Shown: positions 35,356 through 45,029 of the stretch, piece by piece
Numbering within the stretch: the stretch's first letter is position 1
Layout: each line of letters opens with the position of its first letter
Assembly: GCF_001562415.1 (NCBI RefSeq)
Contig: NZ_LOEE01000030.1
Location: 1-64,000, forward strand
Length of the DNA: 64,000 bases
Direction: 5' to 3'
Source: Thermotalea metallivorans
GTDB lineage: Bacteria; Bacillota; Clostridia; Peptostreptococcales; Thermotaleaceae
Translations under genes and position numbers: made by a program
Notes under the pieces: generated by a model
Seen by the model: only the letters and a program-made list of their open reading frames with translations
Databases searched by the model: none
What the model was told of the DNA's origin: nothing

Positions 35356-37980
35356 ATGAAAACCAAGTTTGTGTATGCCTTTGAAGAGGGAAATAAGGAA
35401 ATGAAATCATTGCTTGGGGGAAAAGGTGCAAATCTGGCAGAAATGACAAAAATTGGATTACCTGTTCCGCCGGGTTTTACAGTTACAACGGAGGCCTGTA
35501 ACCGATACTACAAGAATAATAAAAAAATTGATGATGAAATGGTTCAGGAAATATTTGAGCATTTGGAGAATCTGGAAAGAAAAATCGGGAAAAAATTTGG
35601 ATCCACAGAAAATCCTTTATTGGTATCTGTACGGTCCGGGGCTGTTTTCTCCATGCCGGGCATGATGGATACGATTTTAAACCTGGGATTGAATGATGAA
35701 ACAGTGATGGCCTTGGCTTCGGCTACGGGCAACGAGCGATTTGCCTATGACAGCTACCGAAGATTTATACAGATGTTTGGGGATGTTGTTTTAAATATAC
35801 CGAAGTATAAATTTGAGCACATTATGGATGCAGAAAAAGAAGCCCACGGAATAGAATTAGATACAGATTTGACGGTGCAAAACTTCAAAAATATTATAGG
35901 AAGATATAAAGAACTGATAAAGAAAGAATGGCGCAAAGAATTTCCGCAGGATCCAAAGGAACAATTACTCATGGCTGTGGAGGCTGTTTTTGACTCATGG
36001 AACAATCCCCGGGCCATTGTTTATCGTGAATTGCACGATATTCCCAATCATTTGGGAACGGCAGTCAATATTCAATCCATGGTTTTTGGAAATATGGGCA
36101 ATACTTCAGGAACAGGCGTTGCATTTACAAGAAACCCGGCTACGGGAGAAAAAAAATTATTTGGAGAGTTTTTAATGAATGCCCAAGGAGAAGATGTGGT
36201 GGCAGGCATCAGAACCCCTCAGTCTATCAGCCATTTAAAAAATGTGATGCCTGAAGTCTATGATCAGTTTGTTGCTGTAGCGAATCTGTTGGAAAATCAT
36301 TATAAGGACATGCAAGATATAGAATTCACCATTGAGAATGGAAAATTATATCTGCTGCAAACAAGAAATGCGAAAAGAACGGCAGTTGCAGCAATACATG
36401 TGGCAGTGGAAATGGTGGAAGAGGGAATTATTGATCGAGAAACTGCTCTGTTGCGGATAGATCCTATGCAGCTCGATCAGCTTTTGCATCCTACTTTTGA
36501 AGAAAAAGCCTTAGGGGAAGCGGAAAAGATCGCCCAAGGATTGCCCGCATCACCGGGTGCAGCTACAGGCAGAATTTATTTCAATGCCCATGATGTGGTA
36601 AAAGCTGTTCATGAGGGGGAAAAGGCCATTCTGGTCAGACTGGAAACTTCCCCGGAGGATATAGAAGGAATGGTAGCTGCAGAAGGAATTCTAACGGCTA
36701 GAGGAGGCATGACTTCCCATGCGGCCGTAGTGGCAAGGGGAATGGGAAAATGTTGTGTGGCCGGATGCGGCGAGATAAAGGTGGATGAGGTCAATAAAGT
36801 TTTTCGGGTAAATGATAGAATATTGAAAGAAGGAGATTTTATTTCTTTAGACGGAAATACAGGAAATGTGTATCAAGGAAGCATCCCTACCCGTGAACCT
36901 GAGCTGACGGGAAATTTCGGAAAACTAATGGAGTGGGCCGATGAAATAAGGGTCTTAAAGGTGAGAACCAATGCCGATACGCCGAGGGATGCTGCCACAG
37001 CCGTGAAATTTGGAGCAGAAGGGATCGGATTATGCAGAACGGAGCACATGTTCTTTGAAGAAAACAGAATTCCTGTGGTCCGACAGATGATTGTAGCCAA
37101 GACCATGGAAGAACGAATGGCGGCTTTGGAGAAGCTACTACCATTCCAGAAGGAAGATTTTGTGGGAATTTTTGAAGCTATGGGAGAAAGACCTGTAACC
37201 ATAAGATTGTTAGATCCCCCTCTACATGAATTCCTGCCCCATACTGATGAAGATATCCATATGCTGTCCTCTCAAATCGGTATCGACGAAAAAGTATTAA
37301 AGGAAACGGTGGAAGATTTAAAGGAATTTAATCCGATGCTGGGGCACAGGGGATGCAGACTGGCCATTACCTATCCGGAAATATATGAGATGCAGGTCAA
37401 AGCCATTCTTATGGCTGCAATCCAAGTGAAAAATGAGAAAAATATTCATGTGAAGCCGGAGATTATGGTGCCTCTGATCGGCCATGAAAAAGAGCTGGCC
37501 ATTATCAAGGATTTAATTATAAAAACGGCTGAAAAAATCTTAGCGGACCAGAATGTTCAAATCGAGTATATGATTGGCACGATGATTGAAGTGCCAAGGG
37601 CAGCATTGACAGCTGATGAAATAGCAAAACATGCAGAATTCTTCTCCTTCGGAACCAATGATTTAACGCAAATGACCTATGCTTTTTCTAGGGATGATTC
37701 AGGTAAGTTTATCGGAGAATATAGAAAAAAAGAAATTTTTGAAAAAGATCCATTCCAAAAACTAGATCAAATTGGTGTAGGAAAGTTGATGAAGATAGCC
37801 ATTGATCTTGGAAAGGAGGCAAGGCCAGAGTTAAAGCTGGGCATCTGCGGGGAACACGGAGGAGATCCGGAGTCCATTGAATTCTGTCATAGAATTGGTT
37901 TGCATTATGTTTCATGCTCCCCTTATCGCGTACCGATTGCAAGATTGGCAGCGGCCAGGGCGGCGGTTTTGAAGAAATAG
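35356..37980 (+). CDS. ppdK: Pyruvate, phosphate dikinase
   Basis: 874 aa, the classic PPDK length, from ATG 35356 after AAGGGAGATG. The ATP-grasp domain starts GGKGANLAEMTKIGLPVPPGF. The phosphohistidine domain has GGMTSHAAVVARGMGKCCVAGC, with catalytic His and the neighbouring Thr/Ser that PpsR modifies. The C-terminal PEP/pyruvate barrel has GLCRTEHMF, the FSFGTNDLTQM segment and GICGEHGGDPESIEFC with its catalytic Cys. It interconverts pyruvate plus ATP plus phosphate with PEP plus AMP plus pyrophosphate. Confidence 0.98.
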   Translation: MKTKFVYAFEEGNKEMKSLLGGKGANLAEMTKIGLPVPPGFTVTTEACNRYYKNNKKIDDEMVQEIFEHLENLERKIGKKFGSTENPLLVSVRSGAVFSMPGMMDTILNLGLNDETVMALASATGNERFAYDSYRRFIQMFGDVVLNIPKYKFEHIMDAEKEAHGIELDTDLTVQNFKNIIGRYKELIKKEWRKEFPQDPKEQLLMAVEAVFDSWNNPRAIVYRELHDIPNHLGTAVNIQSMVFGNMGNTSGTGVAFTRNPATGEKKLFGEFLMNAQGEDVVAGIRTPQSISHLKNVMPEVYDQFVAVANLLENHYKDMQDIEFTIENGKLYLLQTRNAKRTAVAAIHVAVEMVEEGIIDRETALLRIDPMQLDQLLHPTFEEKALGEAEKIAQGLPASPGAATGRIYFNAHDVVKAVHEGEKAILVRLETSPEDIEGMVAAEGILTARGGMTSHAAVVARGMGKCCVAGCGEIKVDEVNKVFRVNDRILKEGDFISLDGNTGNVYQGSIPTREPELTGNFGKLMEWADEIRVLKVRTNADTPRDAATAVKFGAEGIGLCRTEHMFFEENRIPVVRQMIVAKTMEERMAALEKLLPFQKEDFVGIFEAMGERPVTIRLLDPPLHEFLPHTDEDIHMLSSQIGIDEKVLKETVEDLKEFNPMLGHRGCRLAITYPEIYEMQVKAILMAAIQVKNEKNIHVKPEIMVPLIGHEKELAIIKDLIIKTAEKILADQNVQIEYMIGTMIEVPRAALTADEIAKHAEFFSFGTNDLTQMTYAFSRDDSGKFIGEYRKKEIFEKDPFQKLDQIGVGKLMKIAIDLGKEARPELKLGICGEHGGDPESIEFCHRIGLHYVSCSPYRVPIARLAAARAAVLKK

Positions 37981-37986
37981 ATGTTG

Positions 37987-38010
37987 AAGGCACGGCTGTG
38001 ACCGTGCCTT
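37987..38010 (+). terminator. Hairpin after ppdK
   Basis: AAGGCACGG and CCGTGCCTT form a 9-bp stem with a six-base loop, six bases after the stop. The tail GAGTTTG is only partly T-rich. Confidence 0.7.
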
Positions 38011-38025
38011 GAGTTTGTAGACATC

Positions 38026-38129
38026 CCCTTGAGATTTGGCTTCCTGTTCAGACCTGCTCCGTTTTTCTGAATAAAAAATTAAGGAAAAAAGCGGCTGACT
38101 GATTCGAGACGAAGTCTAAATCTCAAGGG
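38026..38129. repeat. Inverted repeat of 12 bp enclosing 80 bp, between convergent genes
   Basis: CCCTTGAGATTT (38026-38037) is exactly repeated inverted at 38118-38129. Inside, TTCAGA and TCTGAA form a smaller hairpin. It lies between the converging ppdK and CotS-like genes, in the intergenic gap before the end of the latter. It could be a small non-autonomous element. Confidence 0.5.
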
Positions 38130-38153
38130 TTCATTAACATGATGTTGCTTCAC

Positions 38154-39203
38154 CTATAGATAATGGTTTTCGAATTCCTGGATAAATTGTTCCTTGCGGG
38201 CAGAACAATTTTTTAATTTAAGAAATCTTTCTATAAAATAGGTTTCATCCCCTTCATTTCCCATAAATCTCCTTGCTTCCTTATATAGCTTTTCAGGAAA
38301 TATCAGAAAGGCCAGCAATGCTTTTTTTTCATCCAGGGTAAGGGGATTTATTTCTTCATAAGTGTCAATGACATATCTTGCCACGTGAAAATTCCAATTG
38401 GTATTGCTTCTGTACATAATCCTCCGGAGTAAGGAGGACAAATCATGGAGGGGAATATCCAGCTTTGCACGGTCAAAATCAATCATATAAACCTTATCAT
38501 TGTCTATATATAGATTTTTATTTACATAGTCCAAATGACAATATCGATTTTCTACAACAGCCTTTTTCAGGATACGGTCAAAATCAATTGCAGATAAGAG
38601 ACTCAAAGATTTGATGATTGCAGGAAATTCTAATTGAAGGACTGGGAAAAGGGGTTCATGTACCAAACTGAATCGATAATCGCTATAAATGGAATCTCTG
38701 AATTTTAACAGTTTTCCTGCTTTGTTGTGGAAGTCATGGTACCAATTGCAATAGTTATAGCGGTTTTTTGCCTTGGGCAAATAGTTAAAGCCTGATCCAT
38801 GCTGATGAAATCGGGCCAGATTTTGGGCGATCAGTTGTAAATGAGGCATATGATCATAATTGCATTTTATGCCCTTTATCCAAGTCATCAGGAAAAATAG
38901 CACGTGATTATGGCATACAAAGAGTGTTTGCTTCTTGGTTCGGATGATTTCAGGAACGTTCATGTGTTTATTCTTTAAATACTCCATCAAATATAATACA
39001 AATTCCAAGTCATGGACTGAATAATAAACTTTTTTTAAGCAATAATCAAAATGGGGTGTTGTTACCTTATAGATAGCCCTTTCTTTATCGGATTTTTTAA
39101 TTTTTATAATCTCGATATGATTGATTTCGAGATCATAATGACTTAAAATATGTTCCTTTATAAAATTTAGGTCTGTCAAATCAATATTTGAAGCAACGGA
39201 CAT
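38154..39203 (-). CDS. CotS/YsxE-like spore coat kinase-fold protein
   Basis: 349 aa, aminoglycoside phosphotransferase/choline kinase fold. The catalytic loop is YCHLDYVNKNLYI (HxDxxxxN) near residue 222, followed by MIDFDRAKLDIPLHDLS, where DFD supplies the metal-binding Asp. CotS-family proteins are spore coat components and some may phosphorylate coat targets. The start is ATG 39203 after GGAAGGTGAT on this strand. It is the only inverted gene in a long run of plus-strand housekeeping genes, consistent with separate sporulation control. Confidence 0.85.
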   Translation of the reverse strand: MSVASNIDLTDLNFIKEHILSHYDLEINHIEIIKIKKSDKERAIYKVTTPHFDYCLKKVYYSVHDLEFVLYLMEYLKNKHMNVPEIIRTKKQTLFVCHNHVLFFLMTWIKGIKCNYDHMPHLQLIAQNLARFHQHGSGFNYLPKAKNRYNYCNWYHDFHNKAGKLLKFRDSIYSDYRFSLVHEPLFPVLQLEFPAIIKSLSLLSAIDFDRILKKAVVENRYCHLDYVNKNLYIDNDKVYMIDFDRAKLDIPLHDLSSLLRRIMYRSNTNWNFHVARYVIDTYEEINPLTLDEKKALLAFLIFPEKLYKEARRFMGNEGDETYFIERFLKLKNCSARKEQFIQEFENHYL

Positions 39204-39391
39204 GGGATCACCTTCCTATGCAACTTGGAATTTGTCTTGCGGATAAAGGAATAGACATGTGCCAGAATTCGTATTTTATGGAATAAAAAGTAATCGAAAA
39301 AATGTTCGAATTTATGAAGGAATAACATTGATGCTGTGGTATATATATATTACATTATGAAATATTTATTAATAAAAAGTGAGGTAAAGCA

Positions 39392-40396
39392 ATGGGATTT
39401 AGAGAAATCACAGAAAGGTTTGAACAGGAAAGACTTTCGAAATATGCATCTAAATCTGCCAATACCAAAGGAAGAAAAATTGAAGAAGAAAAATGTTCCA
39501 TAAGGACAGAATATCAGAGAGATAGGGACAGAATTCTCCATGCAAAGGCCTTCAGAAGATTAAAACATAAGACCCAAGTATTTCTTTCACCGGAGGGGGA
39601 TCATTATAGGACAAGGCTGACCCATACCTTGGAGGTTGCTCAAATTTCCCGTACGATTGCCAGAGCACTGCAGTTGAATGAGGATTTGACGGAGGCCATT
39701 GCCCTTGGCCATGACTTAGGCCATACTCCCTTCGGGCATAGTGGTGAAAAAGTCTTAAATCATATCCATCCTGGTGGTTTTCGACATAATGAACAGAGCC
39801 TCAGGGTCGTGGACCACTTGGAAAAAGGGAAACTTGGGTTTGGGTTAAATTTAACCTTTGAGGTGAGGGATGGCATATTAAACCATACGGGAGAGGAAGA
39901 ACCCATCACTTTAGAGGGACAGATTGTAAAATTGAGCGATAGGATTGCTTATATCAACCATGATATTGATGATGCCCTTCGTGCCAATGTACTTACCCCA
40001 TCGGATCTGCCGAAGGACTGTATTGAAAAATTGGGTGCAAGTCATAGCGAACGTATTAATAATATGATTATCGATGTAATTTATTTTAGCTATGACAAAC
40101 CGAGAATTGGAATGAGCGATGAAAAGTTATACTATACAAATAAATTGAGACAGTTTATGTTTGAGAATGTATACCTAAGCAAAAAAGCCAAAAAAGAAGA
40201 AGAAAAGGCTCAGTATATTATGGAACAGCTTTACCATTATTTTGCAGAGCACCCGGACAGAATGCCTCTAGAGATTCAAGGGAGGATAGAAAAGGGTAAT
40301 ATTCGTGAGGTTGTTAAGGACTATATTGCAGGAATGACAGATCGTTATGTGATCCATCGGTACATGGACATTTATGTACCGGAGGTATGGAAGTAA
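39392..40396 (+). CDS. dgt: Deoxyguanosinetriphosphate triphosphohydrolase-like HD protein
   Basis: 334 aa. HD-domain motifs: [17 protein letters not shown] (His), [14 protein letters not shown] (HD pair) and [13 protein letters not shown] (last Asp). [10 protein letters not shown] is typical of the dGTPase family. It cleaves dNTPs to nucleoside and triphosphate; the preferred substrate cannot be told from sequence. AGTGAGGTA precedes ATG 39392. It is upstream of dnaG and rpoD, a usual clostridial order, perhaps lowering dNTP pools or protecting replication. Confidence 0.93.
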   Translation: MGFREITERFEQERLSKYASKSANTKGRKIEEEKCSIRTEYQRDRDRILHAKAFRRLKHKTQVFLSPEGDHYRTRLTHTLEVAQISRTIARALQLNEDLTEAIALGHDLGHTPFGHSGEKVLNHIHPGGFRHNEQSLRVVDHLEKGKLGFGLNLTFEVRDGILNHTGEEEPITLEGQIVKLSDRIAYINHDIDDALRANVLTPSDLPKDCIEKLGASHSERINNMIIDVIYFSYDKPRIGMSDEKLYYTNKLRQFMFENVYLSKKAKKEEEKAQYIMEQLYHYFAEHPDRMPLEIQGRIEKGNIREVVKDYIAGMTDRYVIHRYMDIYVPEVWK

Positions 40397-40504
40397 GGTT
40401 TCTGAAAATTATGGATTTATATTTTTGATAGAGAATTAGAAGGAATAATGCTGATATATGTCGAAGTATGAAATTCGCCATAGGATCCGATGAGGTCGAA
40501 TGGA

Positions 40505-40645
40505 ATGCTGTATGATGGTTTGCATTTTATGCAGGCATTGGACAAACTCATTTCAGAAGCACGATATAATCCCTGTGATGAAATAGAAAATGAAAAATTT
40601 CACGATAGAAGGAAATTTTATAAGAATGGAGAAACAATAATATAA
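40505..40645 (+). CDS. Possible small protein before dnaG, 46 aa
   Basis: ATG 40505 lies nine bases after GAGG. The product starts LYDGLHFMQALDKLISEAR and ends in a basic, Lys/Arg-rich part (FHDRRKFYKNGETII). The composition looks protein-like, but the binding site is weak and I know no family. The rest of the 271-bp gap between dgt and dnaG shows nothing clear. Confidence 0.25.
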   Translation: MLYDGLHFMQALDKLISEARYNPCDEIENEKFHDRRKFYKNGETII

Positions 40646-40667
40646 GGATTATATTAGGTGATAAAAA

Positions 40668-42518
40668 ATGGGTATACATGTAAACGAAGAGATTATTGAA
40701 GAGATTCGCAGGCGGAATGATATCATTGATATCGTTTCCAGGTATGTTCCTCTGACCAAAAGCGGAAGAAATTATAAAGGCTTGTGTCCATTTCACCATG
40801 AAAAAACACCGTCTTTTATGGTATCCGATGAAAAACAGTTATATCATTGCTTTGGCTGTGGAGAAGCCGGCAATGTTATTCATTTTGTCATGAAGATGGA
40901 AAATCTGGACTTTATCGATGCTGTAACCCTCATGGGACAATGGGTGGGGATTCATGTCGAGGAAATATCTTCTAACAAGCAGGAAAAAGAAGAATTAAGT
41001 AGAAAAAATAAGATATATGAAATTAACAGGGAAGCAGCACTATTTTATTATAAGAATTTATTGAAAAAAAATAGTCCAGGATTGGCATATTTAAAACAAA
41101 GAGGCCTTGAAGAAAGCGTGATCAGGAGATTTGGACTGGGATATGCTGAAAATCATTGGGAGACTTTAAATACTTACCTAATAAGAAAAGGTTACGACCA
41201 AGAATTCATCTGCAGCGCCGGGCTGGTTTTAGAAAAAAAAACAAAAGACGGCTTTTATGATAGATTTAGAAATCGAGTGATTTTTCCCATTATTAACACT
41301 ACCGGCAATGTAGTTGGTTTTGGCGGAAGAGCCCTAGATGACAGCTTGCCAAAATATTTAAATTCTCCAGAGACGTCTGTATTTCATAAAGGAAATAATC
41401 TATTCGGTTTAAATCTGGCGAAAAAGGAGATTGGGAAAGATCGTAAAATTATTGTGGTAGAAGGATATATGGATGTAATTTCTTTATATCAACATGGTAT
41501 CAGAAATGTTGTAGCTTCTTTAGGAACGGCATTGACGAAACCTCAAGGGGAGATGCTGAAACGATATAGCGATGAAATTATCATTGCATACGACGCAGAT
41601 GCCGCTGGACAGAAGGCGACCTTAAGGGGCTTGGACATTTTAAACGAATTAGGATGTAAAGTAAAAGTGATTCGGTTAACAGAGGCAAAGGATCCCGATG
41701 AATTTGTGAGGCGAAAAGGGAAAGACGCTTTTCTGGAAGAAGTGGAAAGGGCTTTACCTTTCCTTGATTATAAAATTATATTAGCCAAAATGGAAAATGA
41801 CGTAAGGACGACAGAAGGAAGAATACAATTTGTCAAGGCTGTAGCTGCCTTGTTGAAACAAATAAAGAGTCCTGTGGAGGTAGATGCCTATATAAAAAAA
41901 ATAGCCTTGGAGTCTCAAATTTCTGAAGAAGCTATAAAAAGAGAAATATTTGGAAATCATATGTATGATCCTTCTAGACAGTTGCAGAAGCCTTTTTTTA
42001 ACAGGGATAAGTATAGAAGTAAAGCGGATAGACATACTAATAAGTATAGTGTCCAATCGGTGAAACCTATACAAAAACAGGGGTATGTGGAAGCGGAAAG
42101 AAGCTTGCTTAAGCTAATTTTACAAGATAAAGAAATTTTTTCTAAAATAAAAACGATTATTCCTTATAGTGATTTTACAGACTCTGTACACCAAAAAATT
42201 GCAAAGATGATTTATGGATGTTATGAGATGCATGGGAAAATTTCTATGGAAATGCTCTTGAATGATTTGGATATAGAAGAAGTGAAAATTTTGGGTGATA
42301 TCCGCCAAATTGTTGTTCCCGAAGAAAATGTAGAGAAGGCATTGATGGACTTTATTCATACAATGCATAACCATAAATTAGAAGAAGAGAAAAAGCGTAT
42401 CGAAAGAGAATTGGAGAATCTGGAAAAAAAAGATAGCAAAACTCAAGAAGAAATGGTGAGGATTAGGGAGTTATGTGGAAATTTGGAAAAAATACTGAAA
42501 GAATTAAAAAGATTATAG
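40668..42518 (+). CDS. dnaG: DNA primase DnaG
   Basis: 616 aa. The N-terminal CHC2 zinc site is [11 protein letters not shown]...[11 protein letters not shown]. The RNA polymerase core has [17 protein letters not shown], and the TOPRIM domain [13 protein letters not shown] and [13 protein letters not shown], where the Asp pair binds metal. The C-terminal helical part binds the DnaB/DnaC helicase and is Lys/Glu-rich. It primes Okazaki fragments. AGGTGAT precedes ATG 40668. It forms the dnaG-rpoD macromolecular synthesis operon. Confidence 0.98.
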   Translation: MGIHVNEEIIEEIRRRNDIIDIVSRYVPLTKSGRNYKGLCPFHHEKTPSFMVSDEKQLYHCFGCGEAGNVIHFVMKMENLDFIDAVTLMGQWVGIHVEEISSNKQEKEELSRKNKIYEINREAALFYYKNLLKKNSPGLAYLKQRGLEESVIRRFGLGYAENHWETLNTYLIRKGYDQEFICSAGLVLEKKTKDGFYDRFRNRVIFPIINTTGNVVGFGGRALDDSLPKYLNSPETSVFHKGNNLFGLNLAKKEIGKDRKIIVVEGYMDVISLYQHGIRNVVASLGTALTKPQGEMLKRYSDEIIIAYDADAAGQKATLRGLDILNELGCKVKVIRLTEAKDPDEFVRRKGKDAFLEEVERALPFLDYKIILAKMENDVRTTEGRIQFVKAVAALLKQIKSPVEVDAYIKKIALESQISEEAIKREIFGNHMYDPSRQLQKPFFNRDKYRSKADRHTNKYSVQSVKPIQKQGYVEAERSLLKLILQDKEIFSKIKTIIPYSDFTDSVHQKIAKMIYGCYEMHGKISMEMLLNDLDIEEVKILGDIRQIVVPEENVEKALMDFIHTMHNHKLEEEKKRIERELENLEKKDSKTQEEMVRIRELCGNLEKILKELKRL

Positions 42519-42543
42519 CACCATCGGGAAGGAGGGAAGGGTG

Positions 42544-43635
42544 ATGAGCAAAAATATGGATAATAATATGGAGATCGTGAAGGATTTGATAGATAAGGGC
42601 AAAAAAAGGGGAATGCTTACCTATAATGAAATCATGGATACATTAGAGGAAATCGACTTGGATAAAGAACAGGTGGAAGAAGTATATGATAGCCTTGCCT
42701 CCATGGGCATCGATATCGTAGGGGAACAGGAACCTGAAATTGAAATAGATGATCTTCCGGAAACGGAGGAAATTGTAGATCTAGATCTCTCTATTCCCAA
42801 GGGGATTAATATAGATGATCCTGTTCGGATGTATTTAAAAGAAATTGGAAAGGTACCCCTGCTTTCTGCTGAAGAAGAAATTGAATTGGCAAAAAAAATG
42901 GAACAGGGAGATGAAGAAGCAAAAAGAAGATTGTGCGAGGCCAATCTCCGGCTTGTTGTAAGCATTGCAAAACGGTACGTTGGAAGGGGAATGCTTTTTT
43001 TAGACCTGATACAGGAAGGAAATTTGGGACTCATCAAGGCTGTTGAGAAATTTGATTGGCGAAAAGGCTATAAGTTCAGTACCTATGCTACATGGTGGAT
43101 TCGACAGGCGATTACGAGGGCGATTGCAGATCAAGCAAGAACTATTAGAATACCGGTACACATGGTAGAAACTATCAATAAATTAATCAGAGTTTCCAGG
43201 CAGCTCCTACAGGAGCTTGGAAGGGAGCCGAGACCGGAGGAAATCGCTACAGAAATGGATCTGCCTGTAGAAAAGGTAAGAGAAATCTTAAAAATTTCCC
43301 AAGAACCTGTATCTTTGGAAACGCCTATCGGAGAAGAGGAAGACAGTCATTTGGGAGATTTTATCCCTGATGATGATGCACCAGCACCTGCTGAAGCTGC
43401 TGCATTTTCCATGTTAAAAGAACAGCTGATTGAGGTTTTGGATACGTTGACGCCCCGGGAACAGAAAGTATTGAGACTAAGATTTGGTCTTGATGACGGC
43501 AGGGCGAGAACCCTGGAAGAGGTAGGCAAAAAATTTGATGTTACGAGGGAGAGAATTCGACAAATAGAGGCAAAAGCTTTAAGAAAGCTTAGACATCCGA
43601 GCCGAAGCAAGAAGTTGAAAGATTATCTGGAATAA
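42544..43635 (+). CDS. rpoD: RNA polymerase sigma factor RpoD (SigA)
   Basis: 363 aa. Region 1.1 (residues 5-75) is followed by 1.2 ([22 protein letters not shown]), region 2 with [20 protein letters not shown] (-10 recognition), region 3, and region 4 with [21 protein letters not shown] (-35 recognition). ATG 42544 follows GGAAGGAGGG; GTG 42541 is one codon earlier. This is the vegetative sigma factor that reads the TTGACA/TATAAT promoters seen in the window. Confidence 0.98.
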   Translation: MSKNMDNNMEIVKDLIDKGKKRGMLTYNEIMDTLEEIDLDKEQVEEVYDSLASMGIDIVGEQEPEIEIDDLPETEEIVDLDLSIPKGINIDDPVRMYLKEIGKVPLLSAEEEIELAKKMEQGDEEAKRRLCEANLRLVVSIAKRYVGRGMLFLDLIQEGNLGLIKAVEKFDWRKGYKFSTYATWWIRQAITRAIADQARTIRIPVHMVETINKLIRVSRQLLQELGREPRPEEIATEMDLPVEKVREILKISQEPVSLETPIGEEEDSHLGDFIPDDDAPAPAEAAAFSMLKEQLIEVLDTLTPREQKVLRLRFGLDDGRARTLEEVGKKFDVTRERIRQIEAKALRKLRHPSRSKKLKDYLE

Positions 43636-43667
43636 AGACTTGTGGTATAAACAATCTTTATAAAGAA

Positions 43668-43712
43668 TACGGCATTCAGCCTTACCCATGAGAGGGCAAG
43701 CTGGATGCCGTA
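43668..43712 (+). terminator. Hairpin after rpoD
   Basis: TACGGCATTCAGC and GCTGGATGCCGTA pair with one mismatch around a 19-base loop. A weak T-rich tail follows. Confidence 0.6.
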
Positions 43713-43776
43713 CAAAGTTTTAGAAGAATTTCTATCCTATATTTTTCAAGGCCTGATGGTTGAAATATTCAATGAA

Positions 43777-43980
43777 TTACCAATATTGCTTCTGTTTGCC
43801 GTATTGGATTTTCTTTTCTTTCATCCTATCGCTTTCTTTTGCATCTAACTGATCTTGGAGGCGGTTCATCAGTTGATCTGCTTCTTCTTCCCATTCTATG
43901 GTTGTGCCGCCCCATTGAAAGCCAATAAAATTTGAAGCAGGAGTTGTGTTATCATGGTGTTGAAGTTTTTTCTCATTCAT
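43777..43980 (-). CDS. Small hypothetical protein, 67 aa
   Basis: ATG 43980 is eight bases after a strong AGGAGGTG on the minus strand, so expression is likely. The product contains NFIGFQWGGTTIEWEEEADQ, then a helical Gln/Asp/Lys-rich tail ending KQKQYW. I recognise no family. It is inverted relative to rpoD and trmK, like other sporulation or accessory genes here. Confidence 0.6.
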   Translation of the reverse strand: MNEKKLQHHDNTTPASNFIGFQWGGTTIEWEEEADQLMNRLQDQLDAKESDRMKEKKIQYGKQKQYW

Positions 43981-44085
43981 TGAAACAACACCTCCTAAGT
44001 TTATTTTTTGCACCAAAGAGCAAATTATGATACCAAAGACGATGATAATTTTTGGGGAATCCTATCTGAAAAAATTTAAAAAATA

Positions 44086-44293
44086 ACCCCATGAATGTCT
44101 AATCGTGGGAAATGATGTTCAAGAGGATTTGGTGGCAGTCCATAAAGGAATGAAAACATTCTTCGTTGAAGATAATATCATTCACAGAGAAGATATGGAA
44201 ATAAAGGCAGATGGCAGGGAAAACTGTATAGATTTGTTAAAATTTTTTAAAGTTTGTCAAGCTTCAAAGAAGGAATCAACCATGAACATATAG
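44086..44293 (+). pseudogene. Remnant of a HAD-family hydrolase (C-terminal end)
   Basis: Reading from 44088, PHECLIVGNDVQEDLVAVH is the motif IV region of a HAD hydrolase (GNDxxED), followed by KGMKTFFVEDNIIHRED and a short end. There is no start codon with a binding site, and an in-frame TAA (44085-44087) stands directly before it. In another frame the preceding bases read ILSEKI, stop, KITP, which would be the expected lead-in, so a frameshift and a stop codon separate the parts. The N-terminal nucleophile domain is gone. Confidence 0.6.
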
Positions 44294-44321
44294 AATAATT
44301 CATATAGTGAGAGGGAATGAT

Positions 44322-45029
44322 ATGAAACTTACACCCAGATTGCTAGCGATAGCACAGCTTGTTCCCCAAGGGGCAACAGTTGCAGATATAGGAACAGATC
44401 ACGGCTACATACCGGTATATTTGATCAAGAACGGAATTGCTAGAAAAGTCATTGCTACTGATGTAAACAAAGGTCCTTTGGGTAGCGCTCAGAAAAATAT
44501 CACCATGCATTATATGGAGAATCATATTGAGACAAGATTGGGCAACGGTCTTGCGGTTTTCCAACCTGGAGAAGTTGATACGGTCATCATCGCAGGGATG
44601 GGAGGCCTTTTGATCCGGGATATTCTGACAGCAGATCAGAAGATAGCAGCGACAGTAGAAACTTTCATCCTGCAGCCTATGGTGGCTCAAGAGGAGTTAA
44701 GGCGATGGTTGTTGAGCAATCAATGGAAAATTGTAGATGAGAAGCTGGTAAAGGAGGATCATCGGATTTATGAGATTATGGTTGTAAAAAAAGGATTTCA
44801 ATTTGTTTCCGATGAAATCTATTATGAGATTGGTGAGAAGCTCATAGAAAATCAAGACCCCTTGCTGCTGGAGTTTATTGAAAAACATTTAAGAAAATAT
44901 AAAGAGATTATCCGCAATTTAACGGGTCAAAATAGTGAGATTGCCAATGATAAACGTGAAATGTGCCAGCGAAAAGTGGCGAAATTGGAAGAGGTGCTAC
45001 AATGCCTGAAAAATGCCAAAAAATTATAA
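44322..45029 (+). CDS. trmK: tRNA (adenine-22-N1)-methyltransferase
   Basis: 235 aa, YqfN/TrmK family. ATG 44322 follows AGAGGG. SAM motifs: VADIGTDHGYIPVYLI and IATDVNKGPLGSAQ; catalytic region VIIAGMGGLLIRDIL. A C-terminal coiled coil completes the fold. It makes m1A22 in tRNA. The gene overlaps the next by 28 bases, as in Bacillus, where trmK and yqfO also follow sigA. Confidence 0.95.
   Translation: MKLTPRLLAIAQLVPQGATVADIGTDHGYIPVYLIKNGIARKVIATDVNKGPLGSAQKNITMHYMENHIETRLGNGLAVFQPGEVDTVIIAGMGGLLIRDILTADQKIAATVETFILQPMVAQEELRRWLLSNQWKIVDEKLVKEDHRIYEIMVVKKGFQFVSDEIYYEIGEKLIENQDPLLLEFIEKHLRKYKEIIRNLTGQNSEIANDKREMCQRKVAKLEEVLQCLKNAKKL

Noticed and set aside
39272-39280. Possible SigK -10 (CATAAAATA on the minus strand) before the CotS-like gene
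   Set aside because: No AC -35 element at 16-17 bp; the nearest is about 22 bp away, so the match is too weak to list.
44105-44293. 62-aa frame as an intact gene
   Set aside because: It begins in the middle of a HAD motif, has no binding site and is better explained as a remnant.
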